Positions 23,981-33,629 of a stretch of DNA of 45,280 nt are shown here, piece after piece. Below the pieces are notes generated by a model. It ran no database searches. It was not told where the DNA came from and saw nothing but the letters and a program-made list of their open reading frames with translations. Numbering within the stretch: position 1 is the stretch's first letter; each line of letters begins with the position of its first letter. The translations under genes were made by a program, and so were the position numbers. This stretch comes from Myxococcales bacterium (lineage in GTDB: Bacteria > Pseudomonadota > Gammaproteobacteria > DSM-16500). The stretch covers positions 1 to 45,280 of the forward strand of contig CAJCIZ010000045.1 in NCBI GenBank assembly GCA_903970525.1. Direction: 5' to 3'.

Positions 23981-24958
23981 ATGGCAATGAAAATTCAGCA
24001 CACACTAATTATTCCCGATGAAATGACGGGGCTACGCCTAGATCAAGCTTTGTCAAAACTCTTGCCTGACTATTCACGCACCCAAATTCAAGAATGGATA
24101 AGAAACCATGAAATTTCACTGGATGGGAAATCATCCAAAACCAAGCACATCGTCTTAGGCGGGGAAACCGTTATCGTCGAAGCCGCTTTAAAACCCCAAC
24201 CGACTTGGGGGGCAGAGAACATTGCCTTAGATGTGATTTATGAAGATGATGCTTTGCTAGTCATCAATAAGCCTATTGGCATGGTCGTACATCCTGCCGC
24301 TGGCAATTACAGCAGCACTCTTTTAAATGCCCTGCTCCACCATGCGCCTGCACTGCAGGAATTGCCACGCGCGGGCATCATTCATCGATTGGACAAAGAT
24401 ACTTCAGGTTTATTAGTCATTGCAAAAACACCTGCAGCCCTCACACATCTCTCGGCACAGCTGAAAGAACGCACAGTATCGCGTATTTATCATGCGGTAG
24501 TTTGTGGCATATTGACGAGTGGTGGAAAAGTGGATGCGCCTATTTCTCGCCATGGCATTCAACGTAAACGCATGGCTGTGAATCCTGAAGGCAAAAAAGC
24601 CATTACTCACTATAGAATAATAGAACGTTATCGCGCCCATACCCGCGTGAAAGTCCAGCTAGAAACCGGCAGAACACATCAAATCCGTGTTCATATGGCA
24701 CATATTCATTTCCCCATTTTAGGTGATCCTGTTTATAGTGGACGCCTACAAATTCCCAAAGAGTCGACACCTGAGCTCATTGCAAAACTACGACAATTCA
24801 AGCGACAGGCGTTACATGCTTACGAGCTGGGCTTAATCCACCCGACCACGCTACAACCTATGGTCTGGCGCGCGCCTATACCAGAGGACATGCAATCCCT
24901 AATTGATTGTTTACGTAATGATCTTATTTCTTACGAGTCTGATGATGATGAATACTGA
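23981..24958 (+). CDS. rluD: 23S rRNA pseudouridine synthase D
   Basis: RluD makes pseudouridines 1911, 1915 and 1917 in helix 69 of 23S rRNA. The protein (325 residues from the ATG at 23981; in-frame starts also at 23966 and 23987) has an S4 RNA-binding domain (LRLDQALSKLLPDYSRTQIQ, residues 15-60) and the RluA-type catalytic domain with HRLDKDTSGLLV (catalytic Asp), KERTVSRIYHAVVCG and LETGRTHQIRVHM. It ends in an acidic DDDEY tail. It is divergent from bamD and overlaps the next gene by 11 bases. Confidence 0.92.
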   Translation: MAMKIQHTLIIPDEMTGLRLDQALSKLLPDYSRTQIQEWIRNHEISLDGKSSKTKHIVLGGETVIVEAALKPQPTWGAENIALDVIYEDDALLVINKPIGMVVHPAAGNYSSTLLNALLHHAPALQELPRAGIIHRLDKDTSGLLVIAKTPAALTHLSAQLKERTVSRIYHAVVCGILTSGGKVDAPISRHGIQRKRMAVNPEGKKAITHYRIIERYRAHTRVKVQLETGRTHQIRVHMAHIHFPILGDPVYSGRLQIPKESTPELIAKLRQFKRQALHAYELGLIHPTTLQPMVWRAPIPEDMQSLIDCLRNDLISYESDDDEY

Positions 24959-25691
24959 AATAATAAATGATTTTATCCAACCGGATTGGCCAGCACCGGC
25001 TAACATCAAAGCCTATACTACATTGCGCCATAGCCAAGTTGGAATACCCCAATTTGAAAGCAGCCCTGCGAATCCTGTTCCCGGTAATGTTGATCGCCGT
25101 CTATTAAAACAAAAGTTGAACTTGCCTGCCGAACCCATTTGGATCACACAAACGCATAGTACGATTGCATTAAAAGCAACACCTGAAAACTTTGAGAAAG
25201 AAGCAGATGCAACTTTCACACAAGAAGTGAATCAAATATGCGCCGTCATCACTGCGGATTGTTTGCCTCTATTGATTTGTAACCAACAAGGCACTCATGC
25301 GGCGGCAATTCATGCTGGCTGGCGTGGATTAGCCAATGGGATTATCGAAACCACCTTAAAGCAGCTAAATTTACCACCCGAAGATACTCTAATTTGGTTA
25401 GGCCCGGCGATAGGTCCCAGCAAGTTTGAAGTCAGACGAGATGTATTTGAGGCTTTCACCCAAAACGACCCTGACACAGCCCAAGCTTTCAAACTGTTTG
25501 AACCAGAACATTGGTTGGCAAATATATACACATTAGCAACCATGCAATTGCAAAAAATGGGCATAACAAAAATATATGGCGGAAATTACTGCACGCATAC
25601 CGACGCTGAGCGCTTCTATTCTTATCGTCGGGATCAAGGATTGAAAGGACGAATTGTGAGCTTGATCTGGATAGCAAACTCAAAAAAATAA
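24948..25691 (+). CDS. pgeF: Purine nucleoside phosphorylase / cell-division factor YfiH (PgeF)
   Basis: A 247-residue member of the YfiH/DUF152 family, formerly called polyphenol oxidase or laccase. Landmarks are TQTHSTIAL, ITADCLPLLI (metal-ligand Cys), HAAAIHAGWRGLANGII (ligand His) and YCTHTDAERFYSYRRD. PgeF edits mis-incorporated L-serine in peptidoglycan precursors in E. coli, and homologues act as adenosine/purine nucleoside phosphorylases. The ATG at 24948 is chosen because MNTEIINDFIQPDWPAPANI matches the family start. It overlaps the end of rluD, so the pair is co-translated, as is common in gammaproteobacteria. Confidence 0.9.
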   Translation: MNTEIINDFIQPDWPAPANIKAYTTLRHSQVGIPQFESSPANPVPGNVDRRLLKQKLNLPAEPIWITQTHSTIALKATPENFEKEADATFTQEVNQICAVITADCLPLLICNQQGTHAAAIHAGWRGLANGIIETTLKQLNLPPEDTLIWLGPAIGPSKFEVRRDVFEAFTQNDPDTAQAFKLFEPEHWLANIYTLATMQLQKMGITKIYGGNYCTHTDAERFYSYRRDQGLKGRIVSLIWIANSKK

Positions 25692-25771
25692 ATGCGTACT
25701 CCCCGTGACTGTATTCCAACAATTCTGTAATATTTACGTTTTAGTGTTCCAACTGAGGAGAGAGACATCTT

Positions 25772-27133
25772 ATGAAAAGAATTATACATCGAACACTGAC
25801 ATTTTTTTGCTTTTTGGGGTTATTGATGAGCACGGCGAGTTTTGCTGCCGGAGCGCCTATCGCACCTAGCCTTGCGCCTATGCTACAAAAAGTCTTACCT
25901 GCGATTGTTAACATTCATGCAGATATCAAAATCACAGATGTGAGTACACTCGCCCGAATTGAACGCGAAAAAGGTCAAGAACTCAGTAATGGCGAAATCC
26001 CTAACACATTCGTCTCTATCGCATCGGGTGTCATTGTCGATGCGGACAAAGGTTACATCTTAACGAATGCTCACGTTGTGAATGATGCTCAAAACATTAC
26101 AATCACTTTAAGTGATAGTCGCCATTACACCGCTAAATTAATAGGTTTAGATAAACCATCTGATGTCGCTCTCTTACAAATTAAAGCAAAAAGTTTAACC
26201 GCTATTCCAATTGGCAATTCCAATAACTTAAAAGTTGGCGATTACGTTGCTGCCATTGGTAACCCATTTGGTTTAAACCAAACAGTGACTTCCGGTATTG
26301 TGAGCGCTTTAGGTCGCGCAACCTTAGGGATTGAAAGCTTAGAAAACTTTATCCAAACCGATGCGCCAATTAACCCAGGCAACTCTGGTGGTGCGCTGTT
26401 AAATACACAAGGTGAATTAATTGGGATTAACACTGCTATTTTAGGCCCTGGCAGCAGCATAGGAATTGGTTTTGCTATTCCTTCTAATATGGCGAAAACT
26501 GTGATGCAACAATTAATCCAATATGGCGATGTCCGTCGTGGTGCGCTAGGCATAGGCGCACAAGACATCTCACCTGATTTAGCCACTGCATTCAAATTAA
26601 ATAGTACCAATGGCGCTGTTGTGACTTTAGTGAAGCTAGGTTCACCCGCAGAAAAAACAGGATTTGCTGTAGGCGATATCATCAAAACTGTGAATGGTGA
26701 TGAAGTGAAAAATGCAAACGATGTCGTCAACGCAGTTGCATTCTTGCGTGTCGATTCGAAAGTGACATTGACTCTGTTACGCAATAATAAACCCATGACA
26801 ATTACCGCTGAACTCACAGATCCGAAAAAGATAAAAGATGCGAGTGAAGCGATAGATCCATTCTTTTATGGTGTTGCACTAAAAGACTTTACTTTACTCA
26901 GCCCTATGCATGGCAACATCAGTGGCGTATTGGTTGTTTCAGTTGAAGACGATAGCCATGCTTGGCAAGCAGATTTACGTCCAGGCGATGTCATTACTTC
27001 TGCCAACCAACAAAAAGTAGAAAATATTACAGATCTAAAGAAAATTGCAGCGGTATCTAAGCCTACTATTCTACTCAATGTATTACGTGGACCTGGCGCT
27101 GTGTTCTTGGTTATTAATAAAGAAGATTCATGA
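25772..27133 (+). CDS. degQ: Periplasmic serine protease, DegQ/DegP type
   Basis: A 453-residue HtrA protease/chaperone of the periplasm. The signal peptide ends near residue 26 (MSTASFAA). The trypsin-like domain has catalytic H101 (LTNAHVVNDA), D131 (SDVALLQI) and S205 (NPGNSGGAL). Two PDZ domains follow, PDZ1 at about 258-350 (GALGIGAQDISPDLATAFKL) and PDZ2 at about 370-450 (VLVVSVEDDSHAWQADLRPG). The Q-linker is shorter than in E. coli DegP, favouring DegQ. GAGGAGAG precedes the ATG. It removes misfolded envelope proteins, complementing BamD nearby. A long inverted repeat lies downstream. Confidence 0.88.
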   Translation: MKRIIHRTLTFFCFLGLLMSTASFAAGAPIAPSLAPMLQKVLPAIVNIHADIKITDVSTLARIEREKGQELSNGEIPNTFVSIASGVIVDADKGYILTNAHVVNDAQNITITLSDSRHYTAKLIGLDKPSDVALLQIKAKSLTAIPIGNSNNLKVGDYVAAIGNPFGLNQTVTSGIVSALGRATLGIESLENFIQTDAPINPGNSGGALLNTQGELIGINTAILGPGSSIGIGFAIPSNMAKTVMQQLIQYGDVRRGALGIGAQDISPDLATAFKLNSTNGAVVTLVKLGSPAEKTGFAVGDIIKTVNGDEVKNANDVVNAVAFLRVDSKVTLTLLRNNKPMTITAELTDPKKIKDASEAIDPFFYGVALKDFTLLSPMHGNISGVLVVSVEDDSHAWQADLRPGDVITSANQQKVENITDLKKIAAVSKPTILLNVLRGPGAVFLVINKEDS

Positions 27134-27155
27134 GCTAAGACTAACTAAAATCACT

Positions 27156-27254
27156 CTGTCATCCCCGCGCAGGCGGAGATCCATTATTCCGTGCCTCTCA
27201 TAGCTAAGTGAGTGCCTCAGTAGGAATGGATTCCCGCTTGCGCGGGAATGACAG
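27156..27254. repeat. Long dispersed inverted repeat
   Basis: A roughly 30-base arm starting CTGTCATCCCCGCGCAGG at 27156 pairs with the arm ending GCGCGGGAATGACAG at 27254, with few mismatches and about 40 bases between. Its GTCATCCCCGC / GCGGGRATGAC core recurs at 39554-39581. It lies between degQ and the efflux operon and comes within 27 bases of the membrane-fusion start codon. Confidence 0.65.
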
Positions 27255-27280
27255 AAGAGACTCATCCAGCAGGAGCAACA

Positions 27281-28420
27281 ATGTTTAAAATGTTCAAACC
27301 TAAACAAATCCTTCCTAATCTCTCACCACAAATGCAGCGCATGCTGGTTATTGTGGGTAGTGTTTTTGGTTTGATATTTACAGTCTATCTTCTGAAAAAA
27401 GTACTTTTCATGGTTATCATGGCAACGTATGAACCGCCTGCTGTCACTATCTCATCTTCTGTTGTCAGTTCTCAAGTTTGGCAAACCTATATTACTTCTG
27501 TCGGTACACTCACAGCTGTCAATGGTACCGATGTCAGCGCAGAAGTCTCTGGTATCGTTGGATCAATTAGATTTAACTCAGGTCAATTTGTACAACAAGG
27601 TGATTTGTTAGTCGAATTAGATTCAAGCGTTGAACAAGCACAATTAAAAAGTGATCAAGCACAGTTAGCCCTGGCGCAAATCAATTATGATCGCAGCAAA
27701 GCGTTATTGAAAAAAAATGTCACATCACAAGCCGATTACGATACCGTCAGTGCTAAATTACAAGAAGCCCGCGCTGCGGTAGAAGGCACTGAAGCTCGCA
27801 TCAAACAAAAAACCATTACTGCACCTTTTGCAGGTAAAATCGGTATTCGACAAATTAATATTGGCCAATACGTATCAGCTGGTACGACTATGGTAACCTT
27901 GCAATCTTTAAATCCACTCTATGTGCAATTTAATTTGCCGGAACAATATTTATCTAAACTTTATATCAATGAAGCCGTAACCATTAATATCAACAATGGC
28001 AGCACCTCGAACGTTGTGAAAGGCATCATCACCGCAATCAACTCTAAAGTAGATCAAACAACACGAAATATTTTAGTGCAAGCCACCATCCCGAATGAAA
28101 ACTTCCAACTCTATCCTGGGATGTTTGCTTTAGTAAAAGTTTGGTTACGCGCACAAGATAATGTACTGACTCTGCCACAAACCGCCATTTCATACAGCTT
28201 GCATGGTGATTCGGTTTACATCATCAAAGCAGATGAAAAAAGTCATAAAAAACATCCGCCTCTACATGCTTATCGTCAATACGTCAAAGTAGGCGGTCGA
28301 CGCGGTGATGAAGTTGCAATCGTTGATGGCGTGAAAGCAGGCGATGTGGTTGCAACCTCAGGACAACTTAAATTACAAAATGGCACACATGTTGTAATTG
28401 ATAATTCTGTGGAGCTCTAA
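27281..28420 (+). CDS. RND efflux membrane fusion protein
   Basis: A 379-residue periplasmic adaptor of an RND pump. One N-terminal membrane anchor (MLVIVGSVFGLIFTVYLL, near residues 23-40) leads to the lipoyl half-domains (GTDVSAEVSGIVGSIRFNSG and KTITAPFAGKIGIRQINIG) around an alpha-helical hairpin (AQLALAQINYDRSKALLKKN), then a beta-barrel domain (LYPGMFALVKVWL). The ATG at 27281 follows AGGAG by 6 bases; an upstream in-frame start at 27248 would lie in the repeat. The pump gene follows after 4 bases. No outer-membrane channel gene is present, so a TolC elsewhere is presumably used. Confidence 0.9.
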   Translation: MFKMFKPKQILPNLSPQMQRMLVIVGSVFGLIFTVYLLKKVLFMVIMATYEPPAVTISSSVVSSQVWQTYITSVGTLTAVNGTDVSAEVSGIVGSIRFNSGQFVQQGDLLVELDSSVEQAQLKSDQAQLALAQINYDRSKALLKKNVTSQADYDTVSAKLQEARAAVEGTEARIKQKTITAPFAGKIGIRQINIGQYVSAGTTMVTLQSLNPLYVQFNLPEQYLSKLYINEAVTININNGSTSNVVKGIITAINSKVDQTTRNILVQATIPNENFQLYPGMFALVKVWLRAQDNVLTLPQTAISYSLHGDSVYIIKADEKSHKKHPPLHAYRQYVKVGGRRGDEVAIVDGVKAGDVVATSGQLKLQNGTHVVIDNSVEL

Positions 28421-28424
28421 GCGG

Positions 28425-31400
28425 ATGAAGTTATTCACTGATATTTTTATCCGTCGCCCAGTACTTGCGAGTGTCGTGAGTTTGATTATTTTATTATTTG
28501 GTTTAAGAGCATTAACTACCGTGCCCTTACGTCAATATCCGGAAATGAAAAACACGGTGATCAAAATCACCACCACTTATCCAGGTGCCAACGCCGATTT
28601 GATCCAAGGATTTATCACCTCTCGTATTCAAAAAGCTGTTGCAGATGCAGAAGGGATTGATTACATCACTTCACAAAGTATTGCAGGCGTCAGTTCGATC
28701 ACAGCTTATATTCGACTGAATTTCGATCCCAATGTTGCCATGACTGATATTATGGCGAAAGCCGCCGAAGTCCGTAATGATTTACCTAAAGAAAGTAATC
28801 AACCGGTCATTCAAAAAGTCACGGGCAGTGATATCGCACTCATGTATATTGGTTTTAATAGTACGCACATGAACACGCAACAAATTACCGATTATATCGC
28901 GCGTGTTGTTCAACCTAAATTACAAACCGTGAATGGCGTCGCCAGCGCTGATATCTTAGGCGGAAAAACGTATGCCATGCGTATTTGGCTAAACACCGAC
29001 AGAATGGCTGCGCTTAATATTACAACTACCGATGTTGCAGCAGCACTACAATCCGAAAACTACCAAGCCGCAGCAGGACAATTAAAAGGGAAATATGTTT
29101 TATTCAATGTTAACGCAGACACCAACATTAGTGATCCCGAGCAATTCAAAGAAATTGTCATCAAAAATAATAACAATACGTTGATTCGCTTAAAAGATAT
29201 CGCGAAAATTGAACTGGGTGCAGAGAGCTATGACTCTTCTGTCATTTTTGATGGCAAACCTGCCGTGTTCATCGGCATACAAGCAACACCTACCGCCAAT
29301 CCTTTGACGGTTATTGATGACATTAAAAAAGTCTTACCCGATATCGCAATTAACTATCCGCCAGGCTTTGAAGGAAAAGTTGTTTATGACAGCACGGATT
29401 ATATTCGTAGCTCTATTCACGAAGTGATTCGTAGTATTTCAGAAGCTTCTATTATTGTAATTATCGTAATCTTTTTATTTTTGGGTTCTTTGCGCACTGT
29501 CACGATTCCAATTATTACCATTCCACTTTCACTCATTGGTGTTTGTTCATTGATGTATGCAATGGGATATTCTCTCAACTTGTTAACTCTATTAGCCATG
29601 GTATTAGCCATCGGTCTTGTGGTAGATGACGCAATTGTTGTCGTTGAAAATATTTATCGTCATATTGAAGAAGGCTTCACGCCTTTTCAATCTGCCATCA
29701 AAGGTGCGCGTGAAATTGCGACGCCTATTATTTCCATGACAACCACCTTGGCAGCGGTTTATGCGCCGATTGGTTTCATGACGGGGATTACGGGCGCTTT
29801 ATTTAAAGAGTTCGCTTTCACGTTAGCTTTTTCTGTGATTATTTCCGGCGTGATAGCGCTTACTTTATCACCCATGATGTGTTCTAAAATTTTAAATAGT
29901 CATATCAGCCAAGAAGGATTAGTGCATTATATCGATCAAATATTTGAAAAGTTCAAGACGCAATATGCTGAGCGATTAAAACTAATCTTAAACCATAGAC
30001 CTGTGACAGCTGTTTTCGCAGTGTTGATTTTACTTTCTTGTCTATTTTTAGCTTCAACGACAACGACTGAACTTGCACCTGAAGAAGATCAAAGCGTATT
30101 ATTTTCTTCAGAAACCGCACCGGCTTATGCAAACATTAATTACTTAGAAAAATATACTCATGAGTTAAATAAAATATTCGCTTCCATTCCTGAGACACAA
30201 GATTATTTTATCATTAACGGAGAAGGCGGACCGAATAATGCGATTGCAGGCTTGATCTTAAAGCCTTGGGCTGACCGTGACAAATCACAACAACAATTAG
30301 GTAGCTTGTTTCAAGAAAAACTCGGCGGTATTGCCGGATTGAGTGCGGTTGGATTTCCTTTACCTTCGATTCCTGGTTCAGGCAATAGTTTACCAATTGA
30401 ATTTGTCATCACGTCTACCACCGATTACACCGTGATTTATCAAATCATGGAAAAATTAAAAGAAGCCGCGATGAATAGCGGATTATTTTTATATGTGGAT
30501 TCTGATTTAAAATTTGAAAAACCAGAATTAGAAGTCAATATTAATCGCGACAAAGCAGCCAGCATGGGCATTAAAATGCAAGATATTGGTAATGCACTCG
30601 CGATATTATTAGGTGGCAACTATGTGAATCGTTTTAGCGAAGAAGGACAAAGCTACCAAGTGATTCCAGAAGTCCCACGTAAATTCCGCTTAAATCCAGA
30701 TGCGATTAATAATTATTATATTCCCACTAGTGCATCGAATGAATTGGTGCCTTTATCTAGTGTTGTCAGTTTTCATGTGGAAGTTAAACCAGATTCCTTG
30801 AATCAATTCCAACAATTGAACTCAGCGACTTTGCAAGGGTTAGCCATGCCTGGGAAATCCATTACGCAATGTCTTGCGTTTCTTGATGATCAAGCTAAGA
30901 AAATATTCCCTGCAGGACTCTCCTACGATTATGCAGGTCAATCGCGCCAAGTCGTGCAAGAAGGCAATGAAATGGTCTTCACGTTTTTCTTTGCGCTGAT
31001 TATTATTTATTTGGTTCTCGCTGCGCAGTTTGAAAGTTTCCGCGATCCGTTTATTGTTTTAGTAAGTGTGCCTATGTCTATTGCGGGTGCGCTGATCCCG
31101 TTGAATTTAGGGTTTGCGACATTGAATATTTATACGGGTATTGGCTTAGTCACTTTAATTGGCTTGATCAGTAAGCATGGTATTTTGATGGTGGATTTTG
31201 CTAATAAAATTCAAAAAAATGAAGGATTGAGTATTCATGACGCGATTGTTAAAGCGGCTTCTTTACGCTTACGCCCAATTCTCATGACAACTGCTGCGAT
31301 GGTGTTAGGTGTAGTGCCATTAATTCTTGCAACAGGCGCAGGCGCTAAAAGTCGCTATGATATTGGATTAGTGATTGCTGCCGGCATGATAGTGGGTACT

Positions 31401-31529
31401 TGCTTCACTCTATTTGTTGTTCCAACGATGTATACGTTCTTTGCAGAGTCTCATGCGGGTGAAAAAGATGAAGAATTAGATTTAGAAAATCACAGCGAGA
31501 AAAATATTACTGCGCCTCAAGGTGAATAA
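28425..31529 (+). CDS. RND efflux pump, HAE-1 family
   Basis: A 1034-residue inner-membrane drug/proton antiporter. It begins FTDIFIRRPVLASVVSLII, has TM4 with the proton-relay Asp pair (GLVVDDAIVVVENI), two large periplasmic loops and twelve membrane helices, the last ending SHAGEKDEELD. The internal duplication typical of the family is visible (FVSVP/VLVSVPMSIAGALIP against PIITIPLSLIGVCSLM). Closest in general form to MexF/VexF-like pumps with single adaptor genes. Substrates cannot be told from sequence. Confidence 0.92.
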   Translation: MKLFTDIFIRRPVLASVVSLIILLFGLRALTTVPLRQYPEMKNTVIKITTTYPGANADLIQGFITSRIQKAVADAEGIDYITSQSIAGVSSITAYIRLNFDPNVAMTDIMAKAAEVRNDLPKESNQPVIQKVTGSDIALMYIGFNSTHMNTQQITDYIARVVQPKLQTVNGVASADILGGKTYAMRIWLNTDRMAALNITTTDVAAALQSENYQAAAGQLKGKYVLFNVNADTNISDPEQFKEIVIKNNNNTLIRLKDIAKIELGAESYDSSVIFDGKPAVFIGIQATPTANPLTVIDDIKKVLPDIAINYPPGFEGKVVYDSTDYIRSSIHEVIRSISEASIIVIIVIFLFLGSLRTVTIPIITIPLSLIGVCSLMYAMGYSLNLLTLLAMVLAIGLVVDDAIVVVENIYRHIEEGFTPFQSAIKGAREIATPIISMTTTLAAVYAPIGFMTGITGALFKEFAFTLAFSVIISGVIALTLSPMMCSKILNSHISQEGLVHYIDQIFEKFKTQYAERLKLILNHRPVTAVFAVLILLSCLFLASTTTTELAPEEDQSVLFSSETAPAYANINYLEKYTHELNKIFASIPETQDYFIINGEGGPNNAIAGLILKPWADRDKSQQQLGSLFQEKLGGIAGLSAVGFPLPSIPGSGNSLPIEFVITSTTDYTVIYQIMEKLKEAAMNSGLFLYVDSDLKFEKPELEVNINRDKAASMGIKMQDIGNALAILLGGNYVNRFSEEGQSYQVIPEVPRKFRLNPDAINNYYIPTSASNELVPLSSVVSFHVEVKPDSLNQFQQLNSATLQGLAMPGKSITQCLAFLDDQAKKIFPAGLSYDYAGQSRQVVQEGNEMVFTFFFALIIIYLVLAAQFESFRDPFIVLVSVPMSIAGALIPLNLGFATLNIYTGIGLVTLIGLISKHGILMVDFANKIQKNEGLSIHDAIVKAASLRLRPILMTTAAMVLGVVPLILATGAGAKSRYDIGLVIAAGMIVGTCFTLFVVPTMYTFFAESHAGEKDEELDLENHSEKNITAPQGE

Positions 31530-31543
31530 TCCTCGTTTAGCAT

Positions 31544-32102
31544 TCAGAGCTCCAGTCCCGTCATTGCGAGGAGCGCAATGTAAAAGAAGATTCGAGGTGA
31601 CGAAATCTCTGTATAGAGTGATTCATCATATTCATCTTCTTCAAACTCAGCATGAATAACAGGAAATCGGTTATGATATAAAATCACTAAACATGACATC
31701 AATAAAAAACTCATTTGTACGGCTGAGGCAACCCATGCGCCTAGCTTAAAGGTATCTGATTGGGAAGCATCGTCTTGATATTGTGGAAAGTAAACCAACC
31801 ACCACATCGCGCCATTTAAGGTATTCAACAACGTATCCACTTTATCAATGCGTCGATTTAATAATCTAGGGATCACTTTGATGCTGTTTGATTTTTCCAG
31901 AAAAGACTGCGATCCCGGATGTTCAGCATTATAGATATGCTCATGCTGAGCGCCATTTTGGTCTACTCTTATCTTGATATTCAGACGGATTTTCTTCTGG
32001 GACTAGCGGCAATATCGCTTCACTGTCAGAACGCTCAAACTCTGATTTTTCATCATCGCCAAAAGCAGATTCGTGCTTGTCTTCAAATGGATTGGGATTC
32101 AT
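31544..32102 (-). pseudogene. Frameshifted membrane protein with repeat-encoded C-terminus
   Basis: An ATG at 32102 opens 53 codons (MNPNPFEDKHESAFGDDEKS, acidic) that stop at 31941. Another frame takes over smoothly from about 31970 (DQNGAQHEHIYNAEHPGSQS, then LLNRRIDKVDTLLNTLNGAM) and includes membrane helices (GAWVASAVQMSFLLMSCLVI). One frameshift near 31965-31990 joins them into a protein of about 185 residues. The last 19 residues (SSPRIFFYIALLAMTGLEL) are encoded by an intergenic repeat (31552-31612), so the original end has been replaced too. Family not recognised. Confidence 0.5.
31552..31612. repeat. Dispersed repeat, CGTCATTGCGAG type
   Basis: The core CGTCATTGCGAG (31559-31570) also occurs, reverse-complemented, at 13908-13921 and, with one mismatch, at 41945-41956. 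It overlaps the 3' end of the broken gene on the minus strand and follows the pump gene. Confidence 0.5.
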
Positions 32103-32145
32103 AGCTAATACATGACTTGACTTAAAGTGGGTAATTTTAATACAT

Positions 32146-32445
32146 TTACGCTGTTTTTAGCAAGGCATCAATACCAGAGACAGCAATGATTGAGTTAAGT
32201 TGTTGAGGAATATGACTAAACAGTATAGTTTTATGATGGCTTTTCGCGTATTTAATCCACTCAAGCATTAAAGCAACGCCTGCACTATTGCACGACTCCA
32301 CTTTTTGAAAATCAAAATGTAACTGTGCAGATTGCGCAAGCAAAGACAAACTTTGGTTCCATAACCCAACTACCGTTGCAAAATTCAATTCGCCCGCGAC
32401 AACGAGCGAATTGTTTTGAGATGTGATAGAAGCAGCTAAACTCAT
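32146..32445 (-). CDS. mlaB: Mla transporter STAS-domain protein MlaB
   Basis: A 99-residue STAS-domain protein, last gene of mlaFEDCB. AGELNFATVVGLWNQSLSLL and the VESCNSAGVALMLEWIKYA segment, with the conserved Ser preceding the helix, mark the domain. MlaB binds the MlaF ATPase on the cytoplasmic side and stabilises the MlaFEDB complex. It starts one base after the mlaC stop. Sequence match is modest, but position makes the call firm. Confidence 0.85.
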   Translation of the reverse strand: MSLAASITSQNNSLVVAGELNFATVVGLWNQSLSLLAQSAQLHFDFQKVESCNSAGVALMLEWIKYAKSHHKTILFSHIPQQLNSIIAVSGIDALLKTA

Positions 32446-33084
32446 TTATGAATTCTCACCATTACCTGCATTATGTGAACGTAAGTGCTTAATCAACGTA
32501 TCCATATCACCTTTAGATAATTGATCAGCAAATTGTGAGCGGAAGCTTTCTAACATACTCACGCCTTCCACACTCATATCAAAAATTCTCCACTCAGAGC
32601 CGCGTAGCACTAAACGATAATTAACAGAAATGGGCGAACCATCTGCACGTTCAATTTCACTATGGACTTGCACTGCATTTTTGCCTTCATAACCACCGCG
32701 AACAGGGAAAAATTTTACGGTTTGATCATTGTAATCAGCCAAGGCTGACGCGTAGGTGTGGACTAACATTGTCATAAATTCACTTTCGAATTCAGATCGC
32801 TGTGAAGAAGAAGCTTTATTCCACACCGAAGGCGGAATCACTCTTCTTGACATTTCATCTCTATCTGCATGGGGAACAATAATGTTTTGTGCCAATGAAT
32901 AAACCAGACTAGGATCACTCTTTAAAGAGGCTTTATTTGCTTTTAACTGAGCAATAAGATTATCTGCAATAGAGTTTAATAAACTGACTGGATTTTCAGC
33001 GGCATAACTTGGCGTAGCATTCACTACCGCACAAAAAATAAAAATCATGAAACTATAGATAAAGTTTTGATAAAGTTTTTTCAT
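32446..33084 (-). CDS. mlaC: Periplasmic phospholipid shuttle MlaC
   Basis: A 212-residue periplasmic protein with a signal peptide (ending near NATPSYA, residue 28). The Tol-tolerance/MlaC fold is marked by VYSLAQNIIVPHADRDEMSR, FESEFMTMLVHTYASALADY and VNYRLVLRGSEWRIFDMSVEG. MlaC carries phospholipid between the outer-membrane MlaA complex and MlaFEDB. Start overlaps mlaD by 4 bases (ATGA). No mlaA is present in the window. Confidence 0.92.
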   Translation of the reverse strand: MKKLYQNFIYSFMIFIFCAVVNATPSYAAENPVSLLNSIADNLIAQLKANKASLKSDPSLVYSLAQNIIVPHADRDEMSRRVIPPSVWNKASSSQRSEFESEFMTMLVHTYASALADYNDQTVKFFPVRGGYEGKNAVQVHSEIERADGSPISVNYRLVLRGSEWRIFDMSVEGVSMLESFRSQFADQLSKGDMDTLIKHLRSHNAGNGENS

Positions 33085-33629
33085 TTTGATGCTCCGTTTT
33101 CTGTTTTTTCCTTGTTGATATTGCCAGTGGGCGGTGTAGCAGATGTAGCATTACTGTCACTTGATTTACCTGGATTTCCTACTTTATAAATCAGTTGCCC
33201 AATTAATTTTTCTAAAATCATCGCTGAATGGGCTTCTTGGATTTCACTACCATTTTTCAAGAAAGTTTGGCTATACATAGGCGTTAGCGCAACATAATTA
33301 TCGCCTAATAATCCTGCTGTTAAAATACTGGCAGATGAATCATCTGGGATGTCATTGAACTTATCGTTAATGTTCATTTTAACAACGGCTTTAAATGTTG
33401 TGGGATCTAGAACAATTGAAGAGACTTCACCAATTAATACACCACCCATCTTGACTGGCGAGCGCACTTTCAATTGACCGATATCATCAAAGTTTGCAAC
33501 GACAGCATAACTCTCTGGTTTGAAAAAACTGGTTAACCCACTCACTTTAAATGCAAGCACCAGTAGAGCAATTATCGCTGCTAATAAAAACAATCCAACA
33601 AAACTCTCAATAGTTCGCTGCGATAACAT
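33081..33629 (-). CDS. mlaD: Mla transporter substrate-binding protein MlaD
   Basis: A 182-residue inner-membrane MCE protein. It has one N-terminal membrane helix (SFVGLFLLAAIIALLVLAF, residues 9-27) and the MCE domain (YAVVANFDDIGQLKVRSPVK, GGVLIGEVSSIVLD, SASILTAGLLGDNYVALTP), then a Ser/Thr-rich tail. MlaD hexamers form the periplasmic ring on the MlaE dimer. The start at 33629 is fixed by the TAATG junction with mlaE; longer in-frame readings upstream are inside mlaE. Confidence 0.93.
   Translation of the reverse strand: MLSQRTIESFVGLFLLAAIIALLVLAFKVSGLTSFFKPESYAVVANFDDIGQLKVRSPVKMGGVLIGEVSSIVLDPTTFKAVVKMNINDKFNDIPDDSSASILTAGLLGDNYVALTPMYSQTFLKNGSEIQEAHSAMILEKLIGQLIYKVGNPGKSSDSNATSATPPTGNINKEKTENGASK

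Noticed and set aside
26242-26817. Opposite-strand ORF of 191 codons in the protease gene
   Set aside because: A shadow of the degQ frame; the + strand carries the full catalytic triad and PDZ domains.
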